DNA from: Brevibacterium sp. RIT 803 | GTDB lineage: Bacteria > Actinomycetota > Actinomycetes > Actinomycetales > Brevibacteriaceae | Assembly: GCF_016892625.1 (NCBI RefSeq) | Contig: NZ_JAFEMW010000002.1 | Location: 186,001 to 250,000, forward strand | Direction of reading: 5' to 3' | Length of the DNA stretch: 64,000 bases | In this document: positions 51,980-61,857 of the stretch, piece by piece | Numbering within the stretch: the stretch's first letter is position 1 | Layout of the letters: each line of letters starts with the position of its first letter | Position numbers and translations under genes: made by a program | Notes under the pieces: model-generated | Seen by the model: only the letters and a program-made list of their open reading frames with translations | What the model was told of the DNA's origin: nothing | Database searches by the model: none

Positions 51980-53737
51980 TCAGTCCTTGCACTCAACCTT
52001 GTTCACCGGCCGGTAGACGGTGACGAATGAGTCCTTCGAGGTCTTGCCCGACTCGATGTCCTTCATCGTCCGCGTGATCTTGATCGACCAGCCCTGCTTC
52101 GGAGTCTGCGGTGTGCACTCGGGACCCGAATCGGTCACGGAGCCGGGCGAACTGTAGTTGTAGCGGTCGGAGGAGTCTGAACCGACCTGGAGCTTCTTAT
52201 CGCCGAATACCTTCGCGTGGACCTCACCGCCGGACAGGTACATGTCGAGAACGACCGGCTGCTTCGATGTGTTCGTGAACTTCATGTCGATGGTCGACCA
52301 GTCCAGTGTGGCTTCCCGGCCTTCCGGATAACGGGAGATGTAGCGCGAATGAGCCTGGTGTTCGTCGAGTTCGAAGCCGGCGTAGAAGGCCGCGTTGAAC
52401 AGCGTCGTCGACACCTGGGATACTCCCCCGCCGAAGTCCTCCTTCATCTGGCCGTCCGAGATGACTCCAGCAGCCTTGTATCCGTTGGCAGCGGTGCGCT
52501 GCCCGATGGTTTCGTTGAGGGAGAACTGATCCCCCGGCTGAACGACGGTGCCGGAGACCTTCTTCGCCGCGACTTTGAGGTTGGTGTCGCGGTTGGGCTC
52601 CGAGGAATAGCCGGTCGAGAATTCTGACATCACATCGGAGACATCGGCCTTCTTCGCGTCCTGCGTGGTGAAGTCCGGCTTCACCGAGGCGAGCGTGACC
52701 GTAGGCGTGTCGGTCTCTCCCGTAATGGCGTCGGTGACGGCCGTGGTGAGTTCGTCTTTCTTGATGCCGATTCCCGTTTCGGACTCCACTACTTCAGGCT
52801 TGCCGTCCTTGATCGTGAAGCTGGCGTCCTTCGCTGGCTTGCCGACGTCCCTATTCGACGACAGGACACGCTTCTGCAGGTCCTCTTCGTCGAAGACCGG
52901 GGCGAGCTTCGAGTCTTTCGGTTCAAAGGTCAGGGTCTTCGCAATCGTTGTCGGACTGATCGTGAGATCGCCGGCATCGACACCTGAGTCGGCGTCCTTC
53001 GCAGGTTCCGCGCGTACAGTCAGATCCTTGCTCACTGCGCCTTCGGCGAAGCCCTCGGCGACGTCCTTCGCCTCGGCGGTAGTGATATCGGGTTCGACCT
53101 TGCTCGCTGTGACCGGCAGTGCATCGTCCGTGCGCAGCCACGAATCCTCGATGGCTGCACGCACCTGTTCTGCCTCGACGGTCTGACCGTTGGTGCCGTC
53201 TTTGATCTCCGGCTTGGCCTTGACGTAGCTGACCTCGGCGTCGACTGGTTCGACCTCGAGGGACTTCGTCACCTTGCCGGTGGCTTCTTCGAAGGATTCG
53301 TCGTCGATGCTGATGACAGGTTCGATTTCGTCATCGCCGAAGAGCCGGTCCCAGATGATGGTCGGGTCCAGTGTGAATCCCGTGGCCCGGCTGATGGTCT
53401 CTGGGATGTCGAACTTGACTCCGGCCTTCTCTGGGTCGAGTTCGGCGGTGGGCTTTCCCGCCTTCAGCTCGATCTTCGCTCCGGCCTTGTCACCCAGCTC
53501 CTCTCGCAGAGTCGCTTCGGCCGAGGTGGTGGACTGGCCTCCGATATCGATGCCTGCGACAGTCGTCCCAGGCGATAGGACTCGTCCGGTGAGGAACCCG
53601 ATCACCAGGTAGATGGCCGCAAGTACCAGGATGATGAAGAGCGCGAGCAGCCACGGCTTGCGCTTGGGGGTCTCCGTCGTACCCTGCGGGCGACCGCCGG
53701 GGTTCGGTGAGGAGTGGGACAGGGTCTGAGTCGGCAT
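51980..53737 (-). CDS. VanW-family / YoaR-like peptidoglycan-binding-4 membrane protein
   Basis: A 585-residue protein anchored by one N-terminal transmembrane helix (WLLALFIILVLAAIYLVIGF) with a large extracellular part. It carries two YoaR-like (PG_binding_4) repeats in residues 60-370, rich in Lys/Asp/Thr, then a VanW domain with the signature DTNLKVAAKKVSG, QPGDQFSLNETIG, GGGVSQVSTTLFNAAFYAG and HSRYISRYPEGREATLDW. VanW proteins are linked to cell-wall metabolism, and the name does not imply vancomycin resistance. It starts 13 bases after the MshB-type gene in the same direction. Confidence 0.88.
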   Translation of the reverse strand: MPTQTLSHSSPNPGGRPQGTTETPKRKPWLLALFIILVLAAIYLVIGFLTGRVLSPGTTVAGIDIGGQSTTSAEATLREELGDKAGAKIELKAGKPTAELDPEKAGVKFDIPETISRATGFTLDPTIIWDRLFGDDEIEPVISIDDESFEEATGKVTKSLEVEPVDAEVSYVKAKPEIKDGTNGQTVEAEQVRAAIEDSWLRTDDALPVTASKVEPDITTAEAKDVAEGFAEGAVSKDLTVRAEPAKDADSGVDAGDLTISPTTIAKTLTFEPKDSKLAPVFDEEDLQKRVLSSNRDVGKPAKDASFTIKDGKPEVVESETGIGIKKDELTTAVTDAITGETDTPTVTLASVKPDFTTQDAKKADVSDVMSEFSTGYSSEPNRDTNLKVAAKKVSGTVVQPGDQFSLNETIGQRTAANGYKAAGVISDGQMKEDFGGGVSQVSTTLFNAAFYAGFELDEHQAHSRYISRYPEGREATLDWSTIDMKFTNTSKQPVVLDMYLSGGEVHAKVFGDKKLQVGSDSSDRYNYSSPGSVTDSGPECTPQTPKQGWSIKITRTMKDIESGKTSKDSFVTVYRPVNKVECKD

Positions 53738-53750
53738 AGTTCTCCCGATT

Positions 53751-55103
53751 CTAACGGGCTGCTTCGGGCCGCCGCACCTTGATGAACGCGAGGACAGCAG
53801 CGATGAGCATCGGACCGATCAGCCAGGCCGCTGAGCGCAGCATCCCGGTCACGATGATGTCCGCGCCAGGCAGCCACGTCGGCTGGCCGAGGACATAGGA
53901 GAGGATGACGATGACGAATGCGGCGATGAGCATCGGCGAGGAGCTCAGGTACATCGTTTTGAGGTGCCAGAGGCCGCAGGCCACCAGGAGAAGGGACAGG
54001 GCGAGCCCCCAGGGCAGGATGACCGGGGTGCCTGCCAGGTCGAACACACTCACGTTCAGGTGCTGCATGGCGCCGAGGAAGCCGATGAGTACGGCCAGCA
54101 CTACCGCGTGGGCGTAGGCGAAGAAGCCCGGCTTCTTCGGCTCCCGACGTCGGCGACGCAGAGGAGCAGCGGCAGCGCCGGCACCTCCAGCCGCGGTTGC
54201 AGCTCCTGATGCCTGTGTCTCACAGGCATCGATGTCGAGGTCGGTGAGCACATGGGGTGCGGGACCCGAACGCAGCCGCAGGTCAGAGATGGGGGCTCCT
54301 GCGCCGATAGAGTAGTACTCGTGGTCGAGGATCTTCATGCCGATTCCGTTCGACAGGGCGAAGAAAGCCCCGGACACCGTCACCTGAGTGCGATGGGCAG
54401 CCAAGGCGCCACGTTTGGCGCCGATGACAGAGGAGATGTCCTGGGCGACGACGATCTCGCTCACAGGTGATTTCGTCGGGATCGTCAGAGCCGGTGCGAA
54501 ACCAGTGTCGGCAAATCCCGGCTGGTTCGGGTCGAATGTCTCTCTCGCTGCTTCAGCCGGGACATCGACGAACAGGAGTCGCCCGGCCCTCCACACGGCT
54601 GTGTCGACGGCAGCGACGGTGGCCTCGTGGACGCGCACATGGTCGGGGTGACCATAGCCGCCGTTGGAAGCGTAGGTGATGACGGCATGCGGTCGGACTT
54701 CGTCGATGACGGCGGCGATGTAGCCAGCAACGGTCGTCACTTCGGCCGCGCAGAGAGCATTGGCCGGCATGGTTGAGGCGGCCACGGCATGACCATCGGC
54801 GCCCCACTCCATGCCGGAGTCTTCGAAGGTGTGGGCGCTGCCGCCCAGGAACAGGTGCTCGCGCACACCCAGGGCAGCCATCGCCTCGGCGATCTCTGAT
54901 TCCCGCACGCGGGCCAGCCCTGCCCGATTTCCCTCAAGACCTTTGAGGTCGGCGGGGATCACCTCGCCGTCCTCGCCTCGTGTGGCGCTCAGGACCGTGA
55001 CCTGCGCCCCCTCGCCGACCAATGCGGCGATCGTTCCTCCGGTCGTGATCGTCTCATCGTCGGGATGAGCATGCACGAAGAGGATGCGGGGTACGACGGT
55101 CAT
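53751..55103 (-). CDS. mshB: PIG-L (MshB-type) deacetylase fused to a four-helix membrane domain
   Basis: A 450-residue protein. Residues 1-300 are a zinc-dependent N-acetylglucosaminyl-inositol deacetylase of the MshB type for mycothiol synthesis: metal motifs AHPDDE (12-17) and GYGHPDHVRVHEAT, with LSATRGEDGEVI and FVDVPAEAARETFDP. A linker rich in Ala and Arg leads to a C-terminal membrane domain with about four helices (YAHAVVLAVLIGFLGAM, LALSLLLVACGLWHL, MLIAAFVIVILSYVL, WLIGPMLIAAVLAFI). In mycobacteria the deacetylase and a membrane protein are separate neighbours (Rv1170, Rv1171). ATG at 55103 follows CAGGACCAC; ATG at 55127 is an alternative. Confidence 0.85.
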   Translation of the reverse strand: MTVVPRILFVHAHPDDETITTGGTIAALVGEGAQVTVLSATRGEDGEVIPADLKGLEGNRAGLARVRESEIAEAMAALGVREHLFLGGSAHTFEDSGMEWGADGHAVAASTMPANALCAAEVTTVAGYIAAVIDEVRPHAVITYASNGGYGHPDHVRVHEATVAAVDTAVWRAGRLLFVDVPAEAARETFDPNQPGFADTGFAPALTIPTKSPVSEIVVAQDISSVIGAKRGALAAHRTQVTVSGAFFALSNGIGMKILDHEYYSIGAGAPISDLRLRSGPAPHVLTDLDIDACETQASGAATAAGGAGAAAAPLRRRRREPKKPGFFAYAHAVVLAVLIGFLGAMQHLNVSVFDLAGTPVILPWGLALSLLLVACGLWHLKTMYLSSSPMLIAAFVIVILSYVLGQPTWLPGADIIVTGMLRSAAWLIGPMLIAAVLAFIKVRRPEAAR

Positions 55104-55143
55104 GTGGTCCTGAGCGCTCGAGGTCATACTGTGCTGTTCGAAC

Positions 55144-57054
55144 TCACGCGTTCTGTTTACGCATCTTGGCGTAGGTCTTCGCGCGTTCCTTCGGGTCGAG
55201 TTCCAGTTTGCGGATGCGCACTGTACCCGGCGTGACCTCGACGCATTCGTCCTCACGGGCGAATTCGAGGCTTTCCTCGAGTGTCAGCTTGCGGGGCGGA
55301 ACGAGGTTTTCGAAGGAGTCCGCCGAGGCTGAACGCATGTTCGTCAGCTTCTTCTCCTTCGTGATGTTGACGTCCATGTCATCGGCACGAGAGTTCTCGC
55401 CGACGATCTGGCCGGTGTAGACCTCCGAGGTGGGCTGGACGAAGAAGCTGCCGCGTTCCTGCAGGTTGATCATCGCGTACGGAGTCACGGAGCCGGGGCG
55501 GTCGGCGACGAGGGATCCGTTGGTCCGGAACTCGATGTTGCCGGCCCATGGGCCGTACCCTGCCGAGAAGGAGTTCGCGATGCCGGTTCCACGGGTCTCG
55601 GTGAGGAACCGGGTGCGGAATCCGATGAGGCCACGTGCGGGGACGGTGAACTCCATCCGGACCCAGCCGGTGCCGTGGTTGGTCATGGTCGACATGACAC
55701 CCTTGCGGCTGGCCAGGAGCTGAGTGACGGCACCGAGGTAGTCCTCAGGAACGTCGATCTGGAGCTCTTCGAAGGGCTCGTGGACCTTGCCGTCAACCTT
55801 CTTGGTGACGACCTGCGGCTTGCCGACAGTGAGTTCGAAGCCCTCACGACGCATCTGCTCGACGAGGATCGCCAGCGCGAGCTCGCCGCGTCCCTGGACT
55901 TCCCAGGCGTCGGGACGCTCGGTGGGAAGGACCTTGAGGGAGACGTTGCCGACGAGTTCCTGGTCAAGGCGGTCCTTGACCATGCGCGCGGTGACCTTCG
56001 TGCCCTTTTCGCGACCCGCCAGCGGCGAGGTGTTGATGCCGATGGTCATCGAGATCGCAGGATCGTCGATGATGATCGCAGGCAGGGGCTTCGGGTTGTT
56101 CAGGTCGGTGAGCGTGTCACCGATCATGATGTCGGGAATGCCCGCCACGGCGACGATGTCGCCGGCAGATGCCTCGGTGGCCGGAACCCGGTCGAGTCCC
56201 TGAGTCTCCAGGAGTTCGGTGATCTTGACCGAGCTGATGTCATCGCCACGCGCCCAGGCGACCTGCTGGCCCTTGCGCAGGGTGCCGCCGAAGATGCGCA
56301 GCAGAGCAAGACGGCCCAGGAACGGCGAAGCGTCGAGGTTGGTCACGTGCGCCTGAAGGATGTCGTCATCGTTGATCTCCGGAGCCGGAATGGTCTCGAG
56401 GATCGTCTTGAACAGCGGCTCGAGATCCGGATTGGCTGGAGCCTCTCCATCTGCGGGCTGTTCGAGGGAGGCTGCGCCGACCTTGGCTGCTGCGAAGACT
56501 GTGGGCACATCGAGGACCGAGTCGACATCGAGGTCGGGGACTTCATCGGCGAGGTCGGAGGCGAGACCGAGGAGCAGGTCCTGGGCCTCCTCGACGACTC
56601 CGTCGATGCGAGCATCGGCACGGTCTGTCTTGTTGATCAGGAGGATGACCGGCAGCTTAGCGGCCAGTGCCTTGCGCAGCACGAAGCGTGTCTGGGGCAG
56701 AGGGCCCTCGGAGGCGTCAACGAGGAGGACGACGCCGTCGACCATGGATAGGCCGCGCTCGACCTCTCCGCCGAAGTCAGCGTGACCCGGCGTGTCGATG
56801 ACGTTGATGACGATGGGATCGTCACCGGCTGAGGGTCCGTTGTAGAGAACCGAGGTGTTCTTCGCGAGAATGGTGATGCCCTTCTCGCGTTCGAGGTCGC
56901 CGGAGTCCATGACGCGTTCAGCAAAATCACCGTGTTCGCTGAACACACCTGTCTGGCGGAGCATGGCGTCGACCAGAGTGGTCTTGCCGTGGTCGACGTG
57001 GGCGACGATTGCGACGTTGCGGCGGTTTTCCCGACGCGTGATGGCTTCAGTCAT
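55144..57054 (-). CDS. typA: Translational GTPase TypA/BipA
   Basis: A 636-residue ribosome-binding GTPase of the EF-G superfamily. G1 AHVDHGKTTL, G2-like REKGITILAKNTSV, G3 DTPGHADF and G4 NKTDRADA are intact. EF-G domain II follows, then the TypA-specific C-terminal domain (GERGSFFVQPTSEVY, here QERGSFF). It assists ribosome assembly and stress adaptation. ATG 57054 is chosen over TTG one codon earlier. The leader has a -10 and a hairpin. The MshB-type and VanW genes follow closely in the same direction. Confidence 0.96.
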   Translation of the reverse strand: MTEAITRRENRRNVAIVAHVDHGKTTLVDAMLRQTGVFSEHGDFAERVMDSGDLEREKGITILAKNTSVLYNGPSAGDDPIVINVIDTPGHADFGGEVERGLSMVDGVVLLVDASEGPLPQTRFVLRKALAAKLPVILLINKTDRADARIDGVVEEAQDLLLGLASDLADEVPDLDVDSVLDVPTVFAAAKVGAASLEQPADGEAPANPDLEPLFKTILETIPAPEINDDDILQAHVTNLDASPFLGRLALLRIFGGTLRKGQQVAWARGDDISSVKITELLETQGLDRVPATEASAGDIVAVAGIPDIMIGDTLTDLNNPKPLPAIIIDDPAISMTIGINTSPLAGREKGTKVTARMVKDRLDQELVGNVSLKVLPTERPDAWEVQGRGELALAILVEQMRREGFELTVGKPQVVTKKVDGKVHEPFEELQIDVPEDYLGAVTQLLASRKGVMSTMTNHGTGWVRMEFTVPARGLIGFRTRFLTETRGTGIANSFSAGYGPWAGNIEFRTNGSLVADRPGSVTPYAMINLQERGSFFVQPTSEVYTGQIVGENSRADDMDVNITKEKKLTNMRSASADSFENLVPPRKLTLEESLEFAREDECVEVTPGTVRIRKLELDPKERAKTYAKMRKQNA

Positions 57055-57080
57055 CAAGAACCTTATGAGCTAGAGAGATT

Positions 57081-57110
57081 GGTCCGGTGCGGACCCAACA
57101 GACCATTATA
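57081..57110 (-). promoter_or_regulatory. typA promoter -10 and leader hairpin
   Basis: A consensus -10 TATAAT lies on the minus strand at 57110-57105, about 50 bases before the ATG. The leader then has a perfect 6-bp hairpin GGTCCG (57081-57086) / CGGACC (57090-57095). No convincing -35 is visible. Confidence 0.5.
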
Positions 57111-57180
57111 CGGCCACTCGCTTACCGGAAATGACAGCTGGTGTTCAAAATCGAGCGCGGAGAATACGAGCGTGAATGCT

Positions 57181-57250
57181 TTCGGTGGTCACAGCGTCGA
57201 GTGAGAACGCGCCCGAAGGCGAATCTGACTTCTCCGCTGCGACCACCGAA
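57181..57250 (-). terminator. Large inverted repeat after the opp operon
   Basis: TTCGGTGGTCACAGCG (57181-57196) pairs with 57235-57250 with one mismatch across a 38-base loop that itself folds (GAGAA/TTCTC and GCGCC/GGCG). It starts 31 bases past the oppDF stop and precedes the typA promoter. It is the likely end of the opp transcript. Confidence 0.6.
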
Positions 57251-57281
57251 TCACTGCGTCATTCGCTGACCTGCCAAGGGA

Positions 57282-59222
57282 TCAGGCGTTGGCCGTGGCC
57301 TCCAGGACGGCGTCCCTGGCTTCACGACGTTTGCGCTGTTCGCGTGGATCCGGGACCGGAACCGCGGACAGCAGCCGCTGGGTGTAGGGATGGACCGGGT
57401 TGGCGACGACCTGTGAGCTCTTCCCGATCTCCACGAGGTAACCGTGACGCATCACGGCGATACGCGAAGCGATGCGTTCGATGACAGCCAGGTCGTGGCT
57501 GATGAACAGGCACGCGAATCCGTACTCCTGCTGCAGCCCCTCGAACAGGTCGAGGACCTTCGCCTGCACCGAGACGTCGAGTGCCGAGGTCGGCTCATCG
57601 GCGATGAGCAGCTTCGGCCGCAGCGTCAGTGCTCGGGCGATGCCGATGCGCTGTCGCTGGCCGCCCGAGAGTTCGTGCGGATAGCGGTTGCGCATCGATG
57701 TGGGCAATTCAACCGCGGTGAGCAGCTCTTCGACGCTCTTGCTCAGCGCCGGCCCCTTCATTCCCTCGTGGAGGTACAGAGGTTCGCCGATGGACTCACC
57801 GACGGGCAGGCGTGGGTTGAGCGAGGAACCGGGATCCTGGAACACGATCCCGACTTCCTTGCGCAGAGGCCGCAGCTGCTTATTGCTTAGGCCCTTGATG
57901 CTCGTGCCGTTGATGACCATATCGCCTTCGACCGTGGGCAGAAGACCCAGTGCGGCACGCCCGATCGTCGTCTTGCCCGAACCGGATTCGCCGACCAGTC
58001 CCACGACCTCTCCCGGAGCGACCATCAGGTTGATGTGATGGGCGGCGCGGAATGCCTTCTTGCGACCGATCGCCGGATACTCGATAGCGGCATCGCGCAG
58101 CTGCAGTGCGGAGGGCTGAGAGAAGTCGGCCTGAGATCCTGGGTGGTAATAGGTCTCGGTCGAGCCCATCTCGATGTCATGGTCATGCTGGGGCTGACCG
58201 GCGGCCTCTGCGGCCTCCGACAAGCCCGAGACTCCGTCTGATCCGCCCTCGGTCACCATGGGGCTGAGAGTCGCCTTCGGTGGGTGAGCCCCGCCATCGT
58301 TGCTGCCCGCCGTGACGTCATCAGCGGTGCCGTGGGAGGCCTCCGTCTCATGCACGACCGCCGAGTCCTCGACGGTGGCGAGGTCGGCCCCGAAGGCCTC
58401 TCCCTCAATGGCTGTACCAAGGTGCGGCACAGCCTCGAGGAGCTGTCTCGTATACGGGTGCTGCGGATTGTAGAAGATCTCTTCCGCATTGCCTGATTCG
58501 ACGACGCGCCCCGCCTTCATCACAATCATGCGGTCGGCCATATCGGCGACCACGCCCATGTCGTGAGTGATGAGGATGATGCCGGCGTCGAGCTTCGACT
58601 TCAGCTCTCGCATGAGCTTGAGGATCTCAGCCTGGACCGTGACGTCCAGTGCGGTGGTCGGTTCATCCGCGATGAGCAGCTTGGGCTGGCATGCCAGAGC
58701 CTGAGCGATCATGATGCGCTGGCGCTGTCCGCCCGAGAGCTGGTGCGGGAACGAGTGGAAACGCTCCTCCGGGTCCGGGATCTCGACGAGACGCATCAGT
58801 TCGAGTGCGCGCTCCTTGGCCTCAGTTGGGCCGACGTCCAGGTGCACACGCAGCGTCTCCACGATCTGGAAACCTGCCGTGTAGACCGGGTTGAGCGCCG
58901 TCATGGGCTCCTGGAAGATGACGGAGATCTCGTTTCCTCGGATCTGCTGCATCTTCTCCGGCGGCATGCCGATGAGTTCGGTGCCGCCCATCTTGGCCGA
59001 GCCGGTGGCCCGACCGTTGCTGGGCAGCAGGCCGAGCAGTGACATGCTCGACTGCGATTTGCCGGAGCCGGATTCTCCGACGATCGCGAGCACCTCACCA
59101 GCGTTGACCGTGTAGTTGAGTTCCTCAGCGGCCATCCACCATTCATCATTGACCCAGAATTTCACTCCCAGGTCTGTGACGTCGAGGACCGGTGATTTGG
59201 CTGTGTCTGTCTGTTCAGTCAT
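57282..59222 (-). CDS. Oligopeptide ABC transporter ATPase, OppD-OppF fusion
   Basis: A 646-residue protein with two complete nucleotide-binding domains. NBD1: Walker A GESGSGKS (about 45-52), signature [15 protein letters not shown], Walker [16 protein letters not shown]2: [12 protein letters not shown] (about 410), [15 protein letters not shown] and [12 protein letters not shown]. The C-terminal PhPYTRxL extension typical of OppD/OppF follows each NBD (HPYTRQLL and HPYTQRLL). An 80-residue linker (about 300-380) is low-complexity, acidic and Ser/Gly-rich. ATG 59222 overlaps the oppC stop (TGATG) after GAGGAGGCG. Confidence 0.93.
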   Translation of the reverse strand: MTEQTDTAKSPVLDVTDLGVKFWVNDEWWMAAEELNYTVNAGEVLAIVGESGSGKSQSSMSLLGLLPSNGRATGSAKMGGTELIGMPPEKMQQIRGNEISVIFQEPMTALNPVYTAGFQIVETLRVHLDVGPTEAKERALELMRLVEIPDPEERFHSFPHQLSGGQRQRIMIAQALACQPKLLIADEPTTALDVTVQAEILKLMRELKSKLDAGIILITHDMGVVADMADRMIVMKAGRVVESGNAEEIFYNPQHPYTRQLLEAVPHLGTAIEGEAFGADLATVEDSAVVHETEASHGTADDVTAGSNDGGAHPPKATLSPMVTEGGSDGVSGLSEAAEAAGQPQHDHDIEMGSTETYYHPGSQADFSQPSALQLRDAAIEYPAIGRKKAFRAAHHINLMVAPGEVVGLVGESGSGKTTIGRAALGLLPTVEGDMVINGTSIKGLSNKQLRPLRKEVGIVFQDPGSSLNPRLPVGESIGEPLYLHEGMKGPALSKSVEELLTAVELPTSMRNRYPHELSGGQRQRIGIARALTLRPKLLIADEPTSALDVSVQAKVLDLFEGLQQEYGFACLFISHDLAVIERIASRIAVMRHGYLVEIGKSSQVVANPVHPYTQRLLSAVPVPDPREQRKRREARDAVLEATANA

Positions 59223-60280
59223 CACTTCGCCTCCTCTTTCTGCGTCGTGTTCGCGACCTTCTTCTGGGTCATGCGCTCGGCCTTCTTCATCTTCCTCCAG
59301 CTGGGAATGGTCTTCATTCGCGGGTCGAACGCGTCGCGCAGACCGTCGCCGATGAAGTTCACGCACAGGGCGATGACGATGATGAACAGACCGGGCCACC
59401 AGAACAGCCACGGGCGTGTGGCGAAGGAGGTCTGGTATTCGCTGATCAGCTGGCCCAGGGAGATGCCGGGTGGACTGATGCCGAATCCGAGGTAGCTGAG
59501 TGCCGCTTCGAGCACGATCGCCTGACTCATCACCAGGGTCGTGTTGACGATGATGACACCCATGGCATTGGGCAGCATGTGCTTGAACATGATGCGGAAG
59601 TCGCTGGCTCCGGCCACACGCGCCGAATCGACGAATTCGCGTTCTCGCAGGGACATGAAGTCACCGCGAACAAGTCGTGCCAGACCGGTCCAGAGGATCG
59701 CACCGAGGGCCAGGCCCAGCAACGGCCCGTTCGCACCGCCGACCAGCTTGCCGAGGATCGAACCGATGACGATGACGGGCAGGATGATGAAGCCGTCCGT
59801 GATGCGCATCAGCACAGAATCGATCCAGCCACGGTAATAGCCGGCCAGCGCGCCGACGATCGTGCCGATGACAAGACAGACCAGACCGATGATGACCATG
59901 ACGATGATGGAGATCTGCGTCCCCTTCATCACGCGGGCGAAGTTGTCACGACCGATGTCGTCCTGCCCGAAGGGGTGTTGGCCCAACGTGAAGAAGTTCG
60001 AGAACGACCAGGTAGGTGCACCTCCCGAATTGAGGATCTGTCCCGAGGAGGTGTGGTTGTAGATCCACCAACCTGGTATCGGACCAAAGCCGACCGATGA
60101 GAAGGCGAAGAGGGCGACGAAGGCGAAGACGCCGATGCTGATCATCGCGCCCTTGTGGCGGAGGAACTTCCGGAAGACGATCTTGCCCTGGGACAGACCT
60201 TCGGTTTCCTTGGCTTCGATCGCGTTGTCCCCGACATCGTCGGGCGCGAGAGCATTTTCGTTGTCGTTGTTGGTACTCAT
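59222..60280 (-). CDS. oppC: Oligopeptide ABC transporter permease OppC
   Basis: A 352-residue permease with an N-terminal acidic cytoplasmic segment, the OppC_N helix (MISIGVFAFVALFAF), a periplasmic loop, and a five-helix BPD_transp_1 core. The coupling-helix EAA motif is REREFVDSARVAGASDFRIM. GQHPFGQDDIGRDNFARVMKG is the conserved start of the core, and the tail ends with the family motif GDGLRDAFDPRM. The ATG overlaps the oppB stop (ATGA). Confidence 0.94.
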   Translation of the reverse strand: MSTNNDNENALAPDDVGDNAIEAKETEGLSQGKIVFRKFLRHKGAMISIGVFAFVALFAFSSVGFGPIPGWWIYNHTSSGQILNSGGAPTWSFSNFFTLGQHPFGQDDIGRDNFARVMKGTQISIIVMVIIGLVCLVIGTIVGALAGYYRGWIDSVLMRITDGFIILPVIVIGSILGKLVGGANGPLLGLALGAILWTGLARLVRGDFMSLREREFVDSARVAGASDFRIMFKHMLPNAMGVIIVNTTLVMSQAIVLEAALSYLGFGISPPGISLGQLISEYQTSFATRPWLFWWPGLFIIVIALCVNFIGDGLRDAFDPRMKTIPSWRKMKKAERMTQKKVANTTQKEEAK

Positions 60281-61821
60281 GCGTTCACTCGGATTCTGGG
60301 GTCGAGGACTGCGTAGAGGAAGTCCGCGACGAGGTTGGCGATGATGGCGAGCAGGCCCGTGATGAGGATGTAGGCCATGATCGGATCGAGTTCGGACTGT
60401 CTCATCGAATCGATGAAGAGTTTGCCCATGCCGTTCCAGCCGAAGATCGTCTCAGTGATCACGGCGCCGCCGATCATCGTGATGATGTCGACGGGAATGA
60501 TCGATGCCAACGGCAGCAGAGCATTGCGCAGTGCATGACGCATGACGACAGTTCGTTCGTTGAGCCCCTTGGCTCGCGCTGTGCGGATGTAGTCCTGACC
60601 CATCACCTCGAGCATCGAACCGCGCGTGTAGCGGGTGTAAGAGGCAAAGGAGATGAGGATCAGAGCGATCGACGGCAGGAGGAGGTGGGTGAACGTGTCC
60701 AGGTTCGCTATCCAGAAGTCGCCCTCGAGGTTCGGCGTCGATGCGCCGATCGTCGCAATCGGTCGGTTATTGATTGCAGGCTGGTCGGAGTAGTCGCCCC
60801 AACCCTGCAGCACACGGTCGGCAAAGATGAGCACAGCGATGATGAGGCCGGTGAAGAAGGTGGTGCGCACGGTGTCCCAGGGATCGGGTCCGCGGAACGC
60901 CAGACCCACGCCGACGGCCACACCGATCGTCACGATCAGGAGTCCGAACATCCACAGCCAGTTCATCTCCTGGTAGTAGAAGAGGTATTGCAGCGGCATG
61001 TACAGCAAAGCCCCGATGACGGCCATCGCCAACGTCGCATAGAGCACTCGCTTGTTCTTCAGACCTGTCGACAGGAAGGTCATGACCACAGCAGCACCGA
61101 GGCCGATGACGACGACTCCGACGATGCCGATGCTCGGCTGCTGCAGCCAACCGCTGGCAAGGATGTAGTAGATCGTCACGAAGGTGATGACCGTGGCTGC
61201 GAGGAAGGTGATGAGCCTGCGTTTTCGGCCACCGCCCAGCGCTCCCATCCAGAACAGTCCCAGAGCAAGGCAGACGAGGATGATAGGCACCCAGCTGCTC
61301 AGCGTCGGATCGTTGATGAAGTTGTTGATCTCGATCGCACCGTACTGCTTGAGCAGAACCGCCACCCAGAACACAGGCAGGGAATAGAGGAGGAACGAGA
61401 CGAAGGTGATGAAGTAGTCGAAGCCCGAGTACTGGCGGATCGCTGAGATCATTCCGACGGCGATGCCGAGCACGATGGCCACGATCGTCGAGGCGGTGAT
61501 CAGCTTGACCGTGTTGGCGATTGCGCCCTGAAGTTGAGAGGTGACCTCTTGGCCCGATTTCCAGGCGACACCGAAGTCACACTGCCCGACTACACAGCCG
61601 CCCACGCCGGCCAGCCACTTGAAGTAGCGCACGATCGCGGGGGTATCGAGGTCGAGAAGTCTGCGGCGGGACTCGTAGAGTGACGCAATGTTGGGAGAGG
61701 TGCTCGAACGCAGGTCCCAGAAGAAGTCGAGGGCGACGTTGAGCAGGAGGTAGAGGACGAAGGTCACGACCAGGAGCACGAGTGCTGTCGAGAGGAGTCG
61801 TCTGAGGATGAATCTTGTCAT
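60277..61821 (-). CDS. oppB: Oligopeptide ABC transporter permease OppB (enlarged)
   Basis: A 514-residue permease, longer than the usual 300-340. The N-terminal OppB motif (FILRRLLSTALVLLVVTF) and the core EAA loop (MGQDYIRTARAKGLNERTVV) with the C-terminal DPRIRVNA are standard. About 180 extra residues (roughly 180-350) between the second half of the loop and the core carry four or five added hydrophobic helices (for example LITFLAATVITFVTIYYILA, WMFGLLIVTIGVAVGVGLAF). ATG at 61821 is preceded by a weak site. The role is peptide import with OppC, OppDF and OppA. Confidence 0.9.
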   Translation of the reverse strand: MTRFILRRLLSTALVLLVVTFVLYLLLNVALDFFWDLRSSTSPNIASLYESRRRLLDLDTPAIVRYFKWLAGVGGCVVGQCDFGVAWKSGQEVTSQLQGAIANTVKLITASTIVAIVLGIAVGMISAIRQYSGFDYFITFVSFLLYSLPVFWVAVLLKQYGAIEINNFINDPTLSSWVPIILVCLALGLFWMGALGGGRKRRLITFLAATVITFVTIYYILASGWLQQPSIGIVGVVVIGLGAAVVMTFLSTGLKNKRVLYATLAMAVIGALLYMPLQYLFYYQEMNWLWMFGLLIVTIGVAVGVGLAFRGPDPWDTVRTTFFTGLIIAVLIFADRVLQGWGDYSDQPAINNRPIATIGASTPNLEGDFWIANLDTFTHLLLPSIALILISFASYTRYTRGSMLEVMGQDYIRTARAKGLNERTVVMRHALRNALLPLASIIPVDIITMIGGAVITETIFGWNGMGKLFIDSMRQSELDPIMAYILITGLLAIIANLVADFLYAVLDPRIRVNA

Positions 61822-61857
61822 TGGGTGGTGTCCGTTTCAATCTTCCGAAAACGCCGA

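Noticed and set aside
51980..53737. Vancomycin resistance locus
   Set aside because: A VanW-domain protein alone, with no vanH, vanA, vanX or vanRS nearby, does not indicate resistance.
55675..56751. A 358-residue plus-strand frame opposite typA
   Set aside because: Antisense shadow of a highly conserved GTPase.
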